Shown here piece by piece: positions 1 through 9,914 of a stretch of DNA of 32,702 nucleotides. Origin of the DNA: Physocladia obscura. Its lineage: Eukaryota; Chytridiomycota; Chytridiomycetes; Chytridiales; Chytriomycetaceae. The stretch lies in assembly GCA_027596945.1 (NCBI GenBank), contig JADGJH010000084.1, positions 1-32,702 of the forward strand, in the 5' to 3' direction. Below the pieces are notes generated by a model. It did not search any database. It was not told the DNA's origin and saw only the letters and a program-made list of their open reading frames with translations. Position 1 is the first letter of the stretch; the number at the start of each line of letters is the position of its first letter. Both the position numbers and the translations under genes were made by a program.

Positions 1-132
1 AAACAACACAGGGCGATGATTGTGGAGACCTCTGTATTCACTGCTGCTGCCATTGCTGTGCTCTTGTTCAAGAATCTCGCGAGGTGGATGACGTCAAGAG
101 AGTGGGAAATTTTTAGAAAAGCAAGATTTTAG
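1..132 (+). other. Open frame with a hydrophobic stretch; possible signal-peptide exon
   Basis: The frame is open from the window edge to a TAG at 130-132. The ATG at 16 begins a 38-codon stretch whose first 20 or so residues look like a signal peptide or membrane anchor (short polar start, then an Ala/Val/Leu core around FTAAAIAVLLF). It may be the end of an upstream gene. It may also be exon 1 of the DOMON gene that follows: GT dinucleotides at 84, 93 or 102 all leave phase 2, and an acceptor GCAG ending at 201 would restore the frame of the ATG at 206. None of these donors is a strong match. This is inference from frame and composition only. Confidence 0.3.
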
Positions 133-205
133 ACGTTATTAATTTGTCATCAAAAATGTTGACGAATTTTATCCGAAATTTTGATAGTTTGGAGTACGCA
201 GAGAG

Positions 206-1756
206 ATGAGAGGCAAGGGCAAGAGACGACGCGCGACAACGCCGACGACGACAACGACAACAATCAGCGGATGGAGCCAGGCCATCAACAGCACAGCGAC
301 GACGGCGGTGGCGCAGTTCTGCATGGACACGACGTGGCAGCTGTGCGTGCTGTGCGTGCGGGACAGCAGCCTGGGCTTGGCGCGCTTCACGGTGGCGTCG
401 ACGGCGCGCGGATGGATCGGCGTAGGCAGCGGCAGCGCGATGGCCGGCGCGCGCATGGTTGTCGCGTGGCGCAACGACACGGACAGCAACGCCGCGGCCG
501 ACTACTACGGCGCCCTGCGCGTGGTGCTGTCGCCGCGCCTGGGTGTCGGCGAGATGCTGCCGCCGTACGCGCCCGACGCCGTGCCCGGCTTTGCGCGCGA
601 GCCGACGCCGCCCGAGCTGCTCGCCGCGCTGCCGGCCGACGCGCCGCCGCCGCTCGTCTTTTCGTTCTCCGTCCCCGCAAACAACTCGCTGTTCCTCACC
701 ACGCTCGCCTCCTCCGTCTTCATCTACGCGCTCGCCGACGCCCCGCCCGCCGTCCCCTCCGCCGTCGCCTCTGCCTTCGCCCAGCACAACCTGGACGGCG
801 GCTTCTCGCTCGACGTCTCGCGCCTCGGCCACGACTACGCCTCCACCGCCACCTCGCTCCACATCGATCTCGTGCTGCTGCATGCCGGCCTCATGTTTGT
901 TGCCTGGTCAATCATCCCCGCCTTTGCCATCTTCATTGCTCGTTATCTCAAGGTGCATCTCGCCAACAACTCGTGGTTCGTTCTGCACCTCGCCTTTTTC
1001 CTTGGCGGCGTCTCCCTTTTCGCCATCGGCGGCCTCGTTGCCGTCGAAATGCATCTTGTTGCCGGCTCTCCTCGCTTTTCGTCTTCCTCCCATGCCATCA
1101 TTGGCGCACTCTTGGTCTTTGGCTTGTACCCGCTGCAGCTCATTTTCGGTTTCTTGGCCAACGCGCTCTTTGTCCCCACGCGAAGTACCGCTCCGATATG
1201 GCCCGATCGTGTTCACTGGTGGCTCGGCCGCGCCATGATGGTGCTTGTTTTGGTTCAGATGCAGCTGGGTCTGCAACTCATCAATGCCTCGCAATCGGTC
1301 GTTGCTTTATTTTGGTCGTGGAACGTTTTTATTGTTTTCGCAATGTACGGCTACTTGGGCGAATTCTGGCTTGGTGGCCAATCCGGGCATGGCGTCATCC
1401 AATCGCCCGAATTTGAATATGATTCTGCATTCGAACTTGCAGAAACGCGACAACATCTGCAGCGACAGCGGCGGCGGCGGCAGCGGCAACAAGAACAAAG
1501 AAGGCAAATAAATGATACTACCGATAGTGGTGGTGGAAATGGCGATGATGGTGGTGTTGAGGATGACGACGATGATGAAACTCTTCGAGATCAGCCTGGC
1601 GCAGACTACGCGACGCAAGGCGTGATAATAACAGGAGTAGAGCAACAGCAAAATGAACAGCAACAACATGAACAACAGCAAGAACATCAACAAGAGCATC
1701 AGCAACGACAACAACGACGGCGGTGGATACCCGAAAATAGTTTGTTTTTAACATAA
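206..1756 (+). CDS. DOMON domain-cytochrome b561 membrane protein
   Basis: A 516-residue single-exon ORF. Residues about 35-190 resemble a DOMON domain (a beta-sandwich that binds haem or sugar), with an ATARGWIGVGSG-type strand and a MVVAWRNDT strand. Residues about 222-385 carry five or six membrane helices of the cytochrome b561 type. The four expected haem-ligand histidines are visible at H226, H261, H296 and H337. Proteins of this family move electrons across membranes, often from ascorbate. The C-terminal 110 residues are a charged, low-complexity cytosolic tail rich in Gln, Asp and Glu. The ATG at 206 follows an in-frame stop at 185-187 and gives no signal peptide, which is odd because DOMON should face outward; see the possible upstream exon at 16. 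The first 700 bases are strikingly GC-rich, unlike the rest of the window. Confidence 0.8.
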   Translation: MRGKGKRRRATTPTTTTTTISGWSQAINSTATTAVAQFCMDTTWQLCVLCVRDSSLGLARFTVASTARGWIGVGSGSAMAGARMVVAWRNDTDSNAAADYYGALRVVLSPRLGVGEMLPPYAPDAVPGFAREPTPPELLAALPADAPPPLVFSFSVPANNSLFLTTLASSVFIYALADAPPAVPSAVASAFAQHNLDGGFSLDVSRLGHDYASTATSLHIDLVLLHAGLMFVAWSIIPAFAIFIARYLKVHLANNSWFVLHLAFFLGGVSLFAIGGLVAVEMHLVAGSPRFSSSSHAIIGALLVFGLYPLQLIFGFLANALFVPTRSTAPIWPDRVHWWLGRAMMVLVLVQMQLGLQLINASQSVVALFWSWNVFIVFAMYGYLGEFWLGGQSGHGVIQSPEFEYDSAFELAETRQHLQRQRRRRQRQQEQRRQINDTTDSGGGNGDDGGVEDDDDDETLRDQPGADYATQGVIITGVEQQQNEQQQHEQQQEHQQEHQQRQQRRRWIPENSLFLT

Positions 1757-1761
1757 ATAAT

Positions 1762-1767
1762 AATAAA
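1762..1767 (+). terminator. Poly(A) signal AATAAA of the DOMON-b561 gene
   Basis: AATAAA lies five bases after the TAA stop at 1754-1756, within an A/T-rich run. Confidence 0.5.
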
Positions 1768-2450
1768 AAAGTTGAATTCATTTCAATGCCCCATCTTGTC
1801 TCCGTCTTATGTTGGCCATAAAATTGAAGAGATCAATGATCTAAATTAATTTTTTGCCAAGATATTGCTGAACCTTGTCAATTTATGTCAATTGCATACA
1901 GAAATTACAATCACTTTGATTTGTTGAATATTCTCTCCATCAAAAATGTTTCCAAAATGCTGTCACTGTAAATGAAGGTGGGCAGTGAAATCCATGGAAG
2001 TTGCTTGATGTCTTTTTTTAATGCATATCCTCAATTTACCAAACATGTGGCATACTGATTGATTTTGATCACTCCCCTTTGAGAGCAACAAAATTGAATA
2101 ATTCAGTCTTTTCTACATTTTTTAAATGTTTCTATTGATTTCTAATGTAATAATTATTGATGAAAATTTCTTATGTTAAAAACCCTTGTATGCTGCAGAG
2201 CACGTCTCACTCTCTTCCCTAATCTACTATGCAAGCCATGCTCTTGTGTAGGATGATCCAGGAGAGTGCATGTTTCCAGGCATTTGAACATTATAGTAGG
2301 TGGAGTGGGCCTCTCAGTATTAACTATTGAATATACCAGATTCTTCTCAATAATTCTCTGTTGATTCTGTTTGCACCTCTGCAGTAGTGTATCACAGTAA
2401 GAACAACAGATCAGTTGAAACAGCATTATTTTAATCTTTTCATAAAGATT
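1768..2450. other. AT-rich intergenic stretch without a recognisable gene
   Basis: No ORF here starts with ATG and resembles a protein. The longest minus-strand frame (2154-2465) begins with TTG and has no recognisable motif. It lies downstream of the transposase relic and could be its decayed 3' part. Confidence 0.5.
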
Positions 2451-2549
2451 GTTTGCTTTTATCAACTGCCCATAAATAAATCTATTTTTATACTTTAACT
2501 TTATTGAAGTAAACTAAGGCATACAAATTTTGTAATGATTTTGCATTGT

Positions 2550-3278
2550 TTGTGTTTAACTTGATTTTTCCTCATATGAATGAGATCAAGAATGACATTT
2601 ATTTGCCATTTTGTAAAATTAGATTGATAACACATAGTTTATTTCTTTTTGAGAAAAAGCAAATTAATCTTTAATGAAAAAAGATTTGTTTTTGCACATC
2701 TCTCACCACAAAGTTGTGTATACTTCAACAAATCGTGTTCAATTTCTTGCACATCAAACCACATTGTCCATTTGTATTTATAGTGCACATCTTTCCAGTA
2801 CTTTATATGTGTATCCAACTTCATGCAAAATATGCCAGACAGTCAAGTTTATGATTGGCATCACAAAATGAGTCATAAATTGTTCTTGGCACTCTTTCAA
2901 GAATGCTGTTGGCCAGTGACAAATAAAAGTTGACAATTAATGTTTGATGCACTTCTTTGATATCTTTTCTCCCATGCAAGTTGCTCTTGAAACACTGCTA
3001 CCATTCCCGTATTGAGTAACCCATCTGTGGATGGTAGATACAGACTTATTATAGATGGTTGCTAATTTTATCATATTTATTCCTTGGAAGAAATATCCAA
3101 AGAAACAGTGAATGTGGGTTCCTGCATCAGCTTGGCTATGCAGGACAATCTGTTGCAACATTTGTAATGATTCTTTTTTTGCAACAAAACTTTTCACTGT
3201 ACATTTTTCATTTTGAATAATTGTCACAATAAGGCAAAACAAATTGAAACTGGATATATTGTAAACCAAACTGATCAA
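2550..3278 (-). mobile_element. Relic of a Tc1/mariner-IS630-type DDE transposase
   Basis: Reading the minus strand from 3278 downwards, transposase parts appear in the usual order but in different frames. First comes a helix-turn-helix (about 3090-2990; IKLATIYNKSVSTIHRW). Then comes a winged-helix segment (about 2930-2782; TVWHILHEVGYTYKVLER, the 'TIxRxLHxxGYTRKVLER' hallmark). Next is a piece around the first catalytic region (about 2780-2660; LLKYTQLCGERC, like 'RRYGWAPKGERC'). Last is a VILD motif (about 2597-2565) where the second catalytic Asp of 'VILDNASIH' would lie, missing the Asn and some neighbours. In-frame stops and at least two frameshifts separate the parts, so the gene is dead. 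No terminal inverted repeats were identified. Confidence 0.75.
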
Positions 3279-3341
3279 AAAAGTTATTTGTAAATAATTA
3301 GATCCGAATCAAACTGATCTGAAATAGCATCTTTCCTACAG

Positions 3342-3545
3342 GACCGTGATTGTGAATTTGACCATGGAAAAGATTCTGATGTTACTTCTGATGTAAAGAA
3401 TGCCGTATTCAATGAGGAAGAGTTCAATCCAAGTCAGAAATTGATGATGATGCCTCTATTTGAAAGATATCTGACTAATCTGATTCATGTGCATCTGTTT
3501 ACAATTGCCCATTTGATGGGTTTTTTGAAAGCAGAAAGTGTTTGA
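3342..3545 (+). other. Orphan exon-like ORF with a good 3' splice site
   Basis: About 67 codons run from an acceptor-like TTTCCTACAG (ending 3341) to a TGA at 3543-3545. The first half is acidic and the second hydrophobic. A consensus 5' splice site, GTAAGTATCT, lies at 3571-3580. There is no ATG start and no resemblance I recognise. It could be an exon of a decayed gene or part of the mobile element next to it. Confidence 0.25.
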
Positions 3546-3743
3546 CCACAAGAGGTTAAATTGTGGATAGGTAAGTATCTTTTTAAAATGTACAAAATAA
3601 TTCTTTGTTTTATACCATAATGTTGACAAATAATAAAAGACGAAAAACGAAAGAGAAAAAAAGAAAAAAGAAAAAGAAAAAGAATCCAGACAAAAAGCTA
3701 TTTTTGCTTTTAGTTTTTTTGTTTTCTTTTCCTATGTGCCAAT
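3546..3743. other. Intergenic stretch with a purine-rich tract
   Basis: It contains an A/G-only run at about 3638-3687 (AAAGAAAAAG-like units) and the 3' flank of the minus-strand FHA-RING gene. No gene is seen. Confidence 0.5.
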
Positions 3744-6700
3744 TCATCTTTGAACAAAGCCCTGATTTCGGGTATCCAATAACTCAAACCCACGAATCCG
3801 AGTCGCCTGCAGTTTAACCCACCTCGGCAACCGCGGCGCCAAACACGGAACATGGTGAAACAGCGACGAATACGAATGATATTCCTCGGTATATTGCTCA
3901 ACTTTGAACCGCAATGCGCCGCTTCCGATAAGTCTGCCGCATGTTCGACATGTGCTGCGTCCTGATCGCGCGTGTTCAATCGAGTAGTCGCTGATACTTT
4001 CTTGGGCGTTATCATTGTCATCATCGTCATTGTCGTCGTTGTCGTCTATGACAATGACGTTTGATTCTTGTTGTGCTGCTGCAGAACGTCCATGAAAATA
4101 TCGATTGAGTGGTGGTTGTTGTAGTACTTGTGGTCGTGGTGCTATTGCCGTTGCTGCTGTCGGCCGTTGAGGTCGTGGGAACAGTGCTGGTGCTGTTCTC
4201 ATAACATTGGCGGATCCCATCAATGCTTGGTAAGACCTTTGCAGTCGTTGGAGATTCTGGGGCATGAGCATTCTCTCATTGGCTGCTGGATTTACATTTC
4301 GATTTGTTGGTGGTGGTTTTCTTCTCGCAACGGCGGCAGATTCGGCAGCTCGAGATTTTTCTTTTTTTCGTGCTTCCCACTCCTCGAGCCTCACTTTTCG
4401 CTGAGCCAATTCAGTTTCAGTAAAGTACGGCAGCATAGTCTCGATGATGCCTGCAATCAACGAATTTGCTGAAACTTCGGCCCCGATTTCAACTCTACAT
4501 TGAGGACATGTTTTATTGCCGGTTTGGATCCAGTCGTCAATGCACTGTACCAATAAAATAAATAAGTAAATTTTCAATATTTTCTTTTAAAAAAAAAAAG
4601 GCAAAAACAAAACCAGAAAAAACTCAACTATCCCACAATAAGCATGATTACAAGAAAGCACATGCGGCGCAACCATACAATCAAAACAAATCGAACAAGT
4701 CAACTGCTCCAACAACTTTTCGGAAAACATTTGTGCACCTTCGTGGTGCAGAAGCTTCACATTCAACAACGACGGCGTTTGCAGCTGTAGCTGTGGCTCC
4801 GGCATTGGTTCTGGCTGTACAACAGGCGACGACACAAGCTCCACCGTTGCCGCCGCCAGAAGTAACCTCTGCGATTCAGGCAAAATTTGGGTCTGCGATT
4901 GCGGCAGCAACACTGTTTGTATCGAGTCCACAATAATACTTGTGTTTCGTGTGATAACAGAAACAGCAGGAACAACAGTAGTGGCAGCAGCAGCAGCAGG
5001 TATTATAGCGGTGCCACTGGCTACTGCTTGCGATTGTGAGAAGAGCGCTGTTGGCAAAGAGTCTGACAATGAGCTTCTCTCTTGTGTGGCAATAGTAGAA
5101 GCGGTATCATCGATAGTACTATCAGAGAAAATATGTTGTAGATGTTTTTGGATGCTGCTATTACAGTCTTCATTAATCGAGATTTTGTGCTGTTGTTGTT
5201 GCTGTTGCTGTTGTTGTTGTTGTTGTTGTTGTCGTTGTTGTTGCTGTTGCTGTTCTTGGATTTTCTGTTGCTGTTGAAGTTGCTTGTGCGATTCAAAGCG
5301 AGGCTGAGGCTGTGTAATCACTAAACTAGATGAGGGCTCGCTTTGCTCTACAAGAGCAGCTTCATCAAACGTCGTCGCGTCAGAAAAAGTCCCTTGGCGA
5401 TAAATACCAATTTTATCTACAAAATTACCCACAGTTTCTTGTTGATTTTGTTGTTGCTTTTGCTGTTGTTCTTGCCGTCGCGATGACTCGGCATGCAGGT
5501 CAGATAAACTAGGCAAGTTATTTAGAGGTATACCATCGTCAATACTGGAGTCTGAAAAAGAAGGTTGAATATGAATAACAGGTAGTTTTTTCTTATCGCG
5601 TTGTTGTTGCTGGCGTGGTGACTGTGATTTATCTTGCAGTGAATCAATTGTTGGCTGTGAAATGGATATATTTGGCAAAAATTCGATTTGTCGTTCCTGC
5701 CAATTCGAATACATGATGAATCAAAAATTAAGCCACAAATACTAAAATGAAGCCACAAAATGCTAAAACTAGAGGGTAAATTTTGACTTACATCTTCTTT
5801 TCTGGTAAATTCGCCTTTATTTTCAAGCTGCGGTTGGCGAATAACTTCTCGTAACGGATATTCATCAATAGTAACATCCGAAGTCATATGTTTGAAAGTA
5901 ACAGGTATTTTTTTCACAGAATTTTGCAGTTGCTGATCTATTTGCGATGGGGGCCTTCCTATACAAAGAAATTGTTGTGGAATGGTTAAATCCTTTTTTT
6001 GAATTGCATCGTCTTTGTTCTTCTTAATGATATTTGAAACTGTGTCATGAATAGGTTTCTGCTGTGGCTCAAATTGAGGCAAAAAAACATTAGCTGAATT
6101 TGAGCAAGGTTTCGGCTGTGTGAGTAAAGCAGGATTGGTAATTGTAATTCCACGCATTTCTTCTGCATTTAAAATGGGTTCAATCGCATTTTTATCATCT
6201 TTCGTGTTTATAATCGATGTGAACGTTTGTTGAGATACATGGTTAGACTGTGCGACAGACGAAATAATAGACATTGGCGATAGTGATTCAACAGAACGTT
6301 CTTTTTCGATTGGAAGATCATTCGTACTTTGAGGAACACTAAATTTTTGCGATCGGACAGCCAAAGGAGAAGTTATTGTTTTAAATATAGACGAATAGCC
6401 TGTTGGGGAGATTTTTTTCGCAGGTGGTAATTGAGAATCAGCATTGGAATCCGCCGATTGATTGAGAAAATAGGCAGACGAAGCGAGTGGGGTTTCAGAC
6501 GAGACGGTACTGTAGTCTGTGGATATCTGGCGTTTAGCAGGTGTGACTGACGGGGTATTGGGGATGACTGTTGGGGCTGTCGGGCAATCGATCGAACGGG
6601 GCCAGATCAAGTTCGGCGGAACTGGGACACTGGTTCGGGGTAACTCGTCGTCGACATGCACCACGTCGTACACAAAGCACAAGTTGGAGGAGCGGGCGGG

Positions 6701-7042
6701 GACTGTGCAGGGCATGCCGGGGGCGACCGGGGCTCTTTTCGCGGGGTCGACGGGTACGGCCACGACCACGACGTCGCGGGGAGCCAGGGCGCAAGCGACG
6801 CGCGGAACGAGGCGGCGCCCGTTGACGGCCACGCCGTTCGCGCTGTTCGTGTCGACGATGGCGTTGTCGCAGAGGGCAAAGTGCGTCTTCGAAACCGTCG
6901 CGCCGCCAATCACCACCGCACTCTCGACCGGCGACCGCCCAACCAGCACTCGCGCCTCACCGATTTCGGGAATCGCGATTTCCGCCGGCGCTAATGCTGT
7001 CGTTATTTGCGGTGAAGGCCGCAACACCAACATCAGTTTCAT
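3744..7042 (-). CDS. FHA-RING E3 ubiquitin ligase-like protein with a C-terminal PARP-type zinc finger
   Basis: Three exons: 7042-5792, 5696-4629 and 4544-3744 (introns 95 and 84 nt, both phase 0), giving 1039 residues. An FHA phosphothreonine-binding domain fills residues about 1-105, with GR at 35-36, S51, H54 and N69-G70. A C3HC4 RING follows, with ligands C751, C754, C766, H768, C771, C774, C786 and C789; the second intron splits it exactly before C774. The stretch after the RING resembles RNF8. Near the C-terminus, C972, C975, H1004 and C1007 plus a GFELL motif resemble a PARP-type DNA-break zinc finger. Between FHA and RING lies a long disordered Ser/Pro/Gln region with a polyQ tract. 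By family, such proteins (CHFR, RNF8, yeast Dma) ubiquitinate partners in mitotic or DNA-damage checkpoints. I chose the ATG at 7042; TTG at 7060 is not a credible start. Confidence 0.8.
5189..5254 (-). repeat. CAA/CAG trinucleotide tract coding polyglutamine
   Basis: On the coding (minus) strand, mixed CAA and CAG codons give runs of 14 and 6 glutamines broken by one Arg, inside the linker of the FHA-RING protein. Shorter Gln runs flank it. The mix of CAA and CAG should make it less prone to slippage than a pure repeat. Confidence 0.9.
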
Positions 7043-7059
7043 CGAAAAAATCTGTGACA

Positions 7060-7883
7060 ATGGACCAAGTTCTCGCTAAACTTCTCCTTAGTGCTCCCGC
7101 ATTTGCCCGCAATCTGATCGCCACTCTCAGCAAACACCATGCCTGGTCCGGTGCGTGTGTTCTAAAAAACCTTGAATTCTTTCGATTGAATCAACGACAG
7201 AAAAGATGCTCCACCTCACGCCGCTCGACCATCTCTGTTTGCGTGTAGCCACCGTCGCCGAATACACTGCCTTCAAGGCCGCCTTCAAAGCAATCGGCGC
7301 AAAACTACTCACAGAAGCCGATGTTGCCGGCCGCAGTATCTCCACTTTCAAACTGCCCACCTCCGCTGCAATACATGTTGATGATCCCAATTGGGTTGGC
7401 TCACCGGTATCCGAGGGCGAGAATAATGGCGCCAATGTCGAATTTAAAAGTAAAAGCCAATCATTTCCCTCTGGATTTGGTCCGCAAGGAACACGGGTCG
7501 TTTCTGTCATCGAACTGCCTTCTCCGAAACCTGGCAGCCCGTATGAGACAGGATGGGAGCATGCCGAGTTTGCTCTTTCGTCATTGTATGTCAGTGATGA
7601 CTCTCAATATATTTCAACAAACGGCGACGGCAGTCAAGAGAGTTTGCTTGATCCTGCGACAATGTCGCAAACAGCCCGCGGAATTGCTGCAAAACTTTGT
7701 TTGGACAGTTTTGCAAAAGATTCACTGAACGAAGGCACTTTTTTTAATAGAAGCAGTTTCAAAAAAGGTGGCTTTAATATTGATTTGCGTTGGGATCCTC
7801 CTGTTACCAGTGACTTTTCGGTGAAGTTTCATTGGTTGCCTCTGGAGCAAGTCATTGAAATTGAAAATTTGAAATGCGAGTGA
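7060..7883 (+). CDS. YecM-like protein (VOC/glyoxalase-fold family)
   Basis: Two exons, 7060-7150 and 7201-7883, joined over a 50-nt GTGCGT...CGACAG intron (phase 1), give 257 residues. It resembles the bacterial YecM family. An N-terminal helical part is followed by LDHLCLRV (the 'DHxxxR' start of a vicinal-oxygen-chelate module), GRSISTFKL, an ELPSPKPGSPY segment, GWEHAEF, and a C-terminal VKFHWLPLEQVIEIE that matches 'IKFHPWSIEEIV'. The His/Glu residues suggest a metal-binding fold, but the biochemical role of the family is unknown to me. The first exon supplies the amphipathic helix expected before the DH motif, which supports the ATG at 7060 over the one at 7206. It is transcribed divergently from the FHA-RING gene with 17 bp between the start codons. 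Confidence 0.75.
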
Positions 7884-7988
7884 GAAACGGAATGAATAAT
7901 ATTTTTTTTGTATGGACAATTAGATAATGGTGAAGGAGGAAAACGGAAAATTTTCAGAAAAAGATAACGATTATTTGAACACAACGGA

Positions 7989-9840
7989 ATGAGAAATGAA
8001 TCGAAGTCAGCACCTTTGTCGGGATTAAAAAACAAAGACATAACACTTCGATCTCATTCGGTTCCTTTCTCCGATAGAACTGAAAGCCAGGATCTGATTG
8101 TCAATAAGCTTGTAAATTTTGCACAAGAACTCGCGCAAAAGACTTTTGATCAAATGAAAAGTGGCGAATTTAGCGCTGGCATGGCGCTCAAAGCTGCTGT
8201 TCAAAGGGATCCCGATTTACCAGATTTTGTAAAACTTGAAAAACTTGAACGTTTGGAAAGAAGTCGAACAGCCAGCTCTTCGGTAAATAAAACTCTATTC
8301 AATTTTGACATAATTACCAGTTCAATAAAAGAGGTTTTATCTCAATTTAAATTTATTTATTTTATTTTTATAGAAACGTGAAAATGAACTACCAAACACA
8401 ATTACCGACGATCTAGGAGCAGAAGACACCACCGCAATTACTAATCTAGCCTCCAACCTTTCCACACCCAAGAGCCGCCGGTCGTCCAAAATAATTGTGG
8501 GCGATGGAAAAAATTCACATTACATTAATCGAGGATCGCAAAAATGGTCCGTAAAATTTGAAACATGTGCTACCAATAATGGCGCTGCTAATTTTACTGG
8601 TATCGAAGAAAGAGCTGGCGCGTTCTCATTTGTCAAAACAGACGCAGCAGTAACAACAACTACAGCATTAGCAACAACAACAAGAGGCGAATTGACTATG
8701 GCGGAAGTATCAGGACGAAGATTATCAGAACGAAATAGCACAATGACGGCAGTGTTTTCTGGCAGAGCTATATCGACTTCTGTTGGACGCGGCGGTGTTG
8801 GTGGTACTGGTACAAAATTGCGAGCTGTACGCAGAGCCAAGCGAGACGCGGATATACATGAACGAGCGTTACGGGAGAAGGTTTTTTTACTTCTTTGAAT
8901 TTATTGATTTTCATTTACATATATATGTATATTTGAAGGAGCTTCTTTCAATTTATGAGCTTTTAGAGACAAAAAGAGCTGAGTACCATGAGTCAATTGC
9001 AAAAGTCATCTTTGAAAAGTCTGAAAAATCTAAAAATAAAAGAGTACAATGTGAAGAAAAGCATGCGCAAATTTTGAAATCTGAACAAGAAAAGCAAAGA
9101 ATCGCCAAATTAGTTGCGTAACATTGTTTTAAAGTGCTATTTTTAAGGCTACAATTATTAACGTTACTTTCCTAGCAGAAAGCAGAGAAGAAAAGGCAAG
9201 AACATTTGAAACCAGCATTGCATTTGAAACGAAAAGAAAGAAAGGCTGAATCAGAAACGAGCAGCAAACCTCTTTTTTCACATGAAAACGTTTCCAAATG
9301 CAATAATGAACATGGCAGCATGAGACTGGCAACAACTGCCGCCACATCATTATCTGAAACTTTTGCGAATCATTCAAGAGCTAAATCTGCCATTAAGAGT
9401 CCAACCTTTGAACTTTCGGCTATTATTTCTTCTGATACTTCAAAAAGCTCCTTGACGAAAATTGAAAAAGACGAGCAGTTTTTCTTGCAGCAAGAAAAAG
9501 AAGAAAAATGCGCTACTGCAGTTGCTACTGCGCCGGCGGCAAAGGCAAGAATAAATAGTGCTGTATTTTTAGAAATACCAGATCAGGCAGAGTTGCTTGA
9601 TATGCCAAAAAGAAAATCTTTTTTGAAAAGCAAGAGACTAAAATCTCAAAGAGTGGAAAAACCCACAAAATCTGTAAGGAATTAATATTTCTGATCATAT
9701 AATTTTAAAAAAATTTTATTTCTTGAAATAAGTTGCTAGTTTTACCAGTTTTGGCGTCACTTGAGCGTGAAATAACAACCATAAATCTGTCGTCGGTATT
9801 TTGGTCAAACGGGCTTGCTCCAGAGATCAATGCAAGTTAA
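7989..9840 (+). CDS. Unrecognised coiled-coil, Ser/Thr-rich protein
   Basis: Predicted exons are 7989-8282, 8374-8880, 8939-9112, 9179-9673 (or from 9176) and 9733-9840, all joined in phase 0, giving about 525 residues. I do not recognise the family. The N-terminal 98 residues contain a helix around LVNFAQELAQKTFDQMKSG. Exon 2 is Thr/Ala-rich and ends in a basic region, and exon 3 is a highly charged coiled coil. Two basophilic-kinase-type RRxS sites are present (SRRSS, GRRLS). The last intron (GTAAGG...ATAAG) is less certain; without it the protein ends at 9685. The next ORF begins only 74 bp downstream and can also be spliced on in frame (donor at 9796, acceptor at 9893 or 9904), so the two could form one gene of about 850 residues. 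Confidence 0.55.
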
Positions 9841-9914
9841 AAGCAACAAAGAGAATAACAATAATACAAAAAACATAGGTTAAATGGCAAAAGCACCATG
9901 AAAAGCATTCCGTG

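Noticed and set aside
113..883. Long minus-strand and alternative-frame ORFs over the DOMON gene (also 181-1416 plus)
   Set aside because: They are shadows of a GC-rich gene: Arg/Ala/Gly-biased translations without domains. The frame from 206 carries the DOMON strands and b561 histidines.
2154..2465. Minus-strand 103-codon ORF
   Set aside because: It starts with TTG, matches no family I recognise and lies in AT-rich DNA beside the transposase relic.
3560..3740. Zinc-finger-like reading (CPFDGFFESRKC) near 3510-3545
   Set aside because: Too short, with no paired histidines, and followed by a stop.
4942..5324. Cys-rich and Leu-rich plus-strand ORFs
   Set aside because: They are antisense readings of the polyQ-coding tract.
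7060..7060. TTG start for the FHA-RING protein
   Set aside because: The codon is TTG; the ATG at 7042 fits the FHA domain start.
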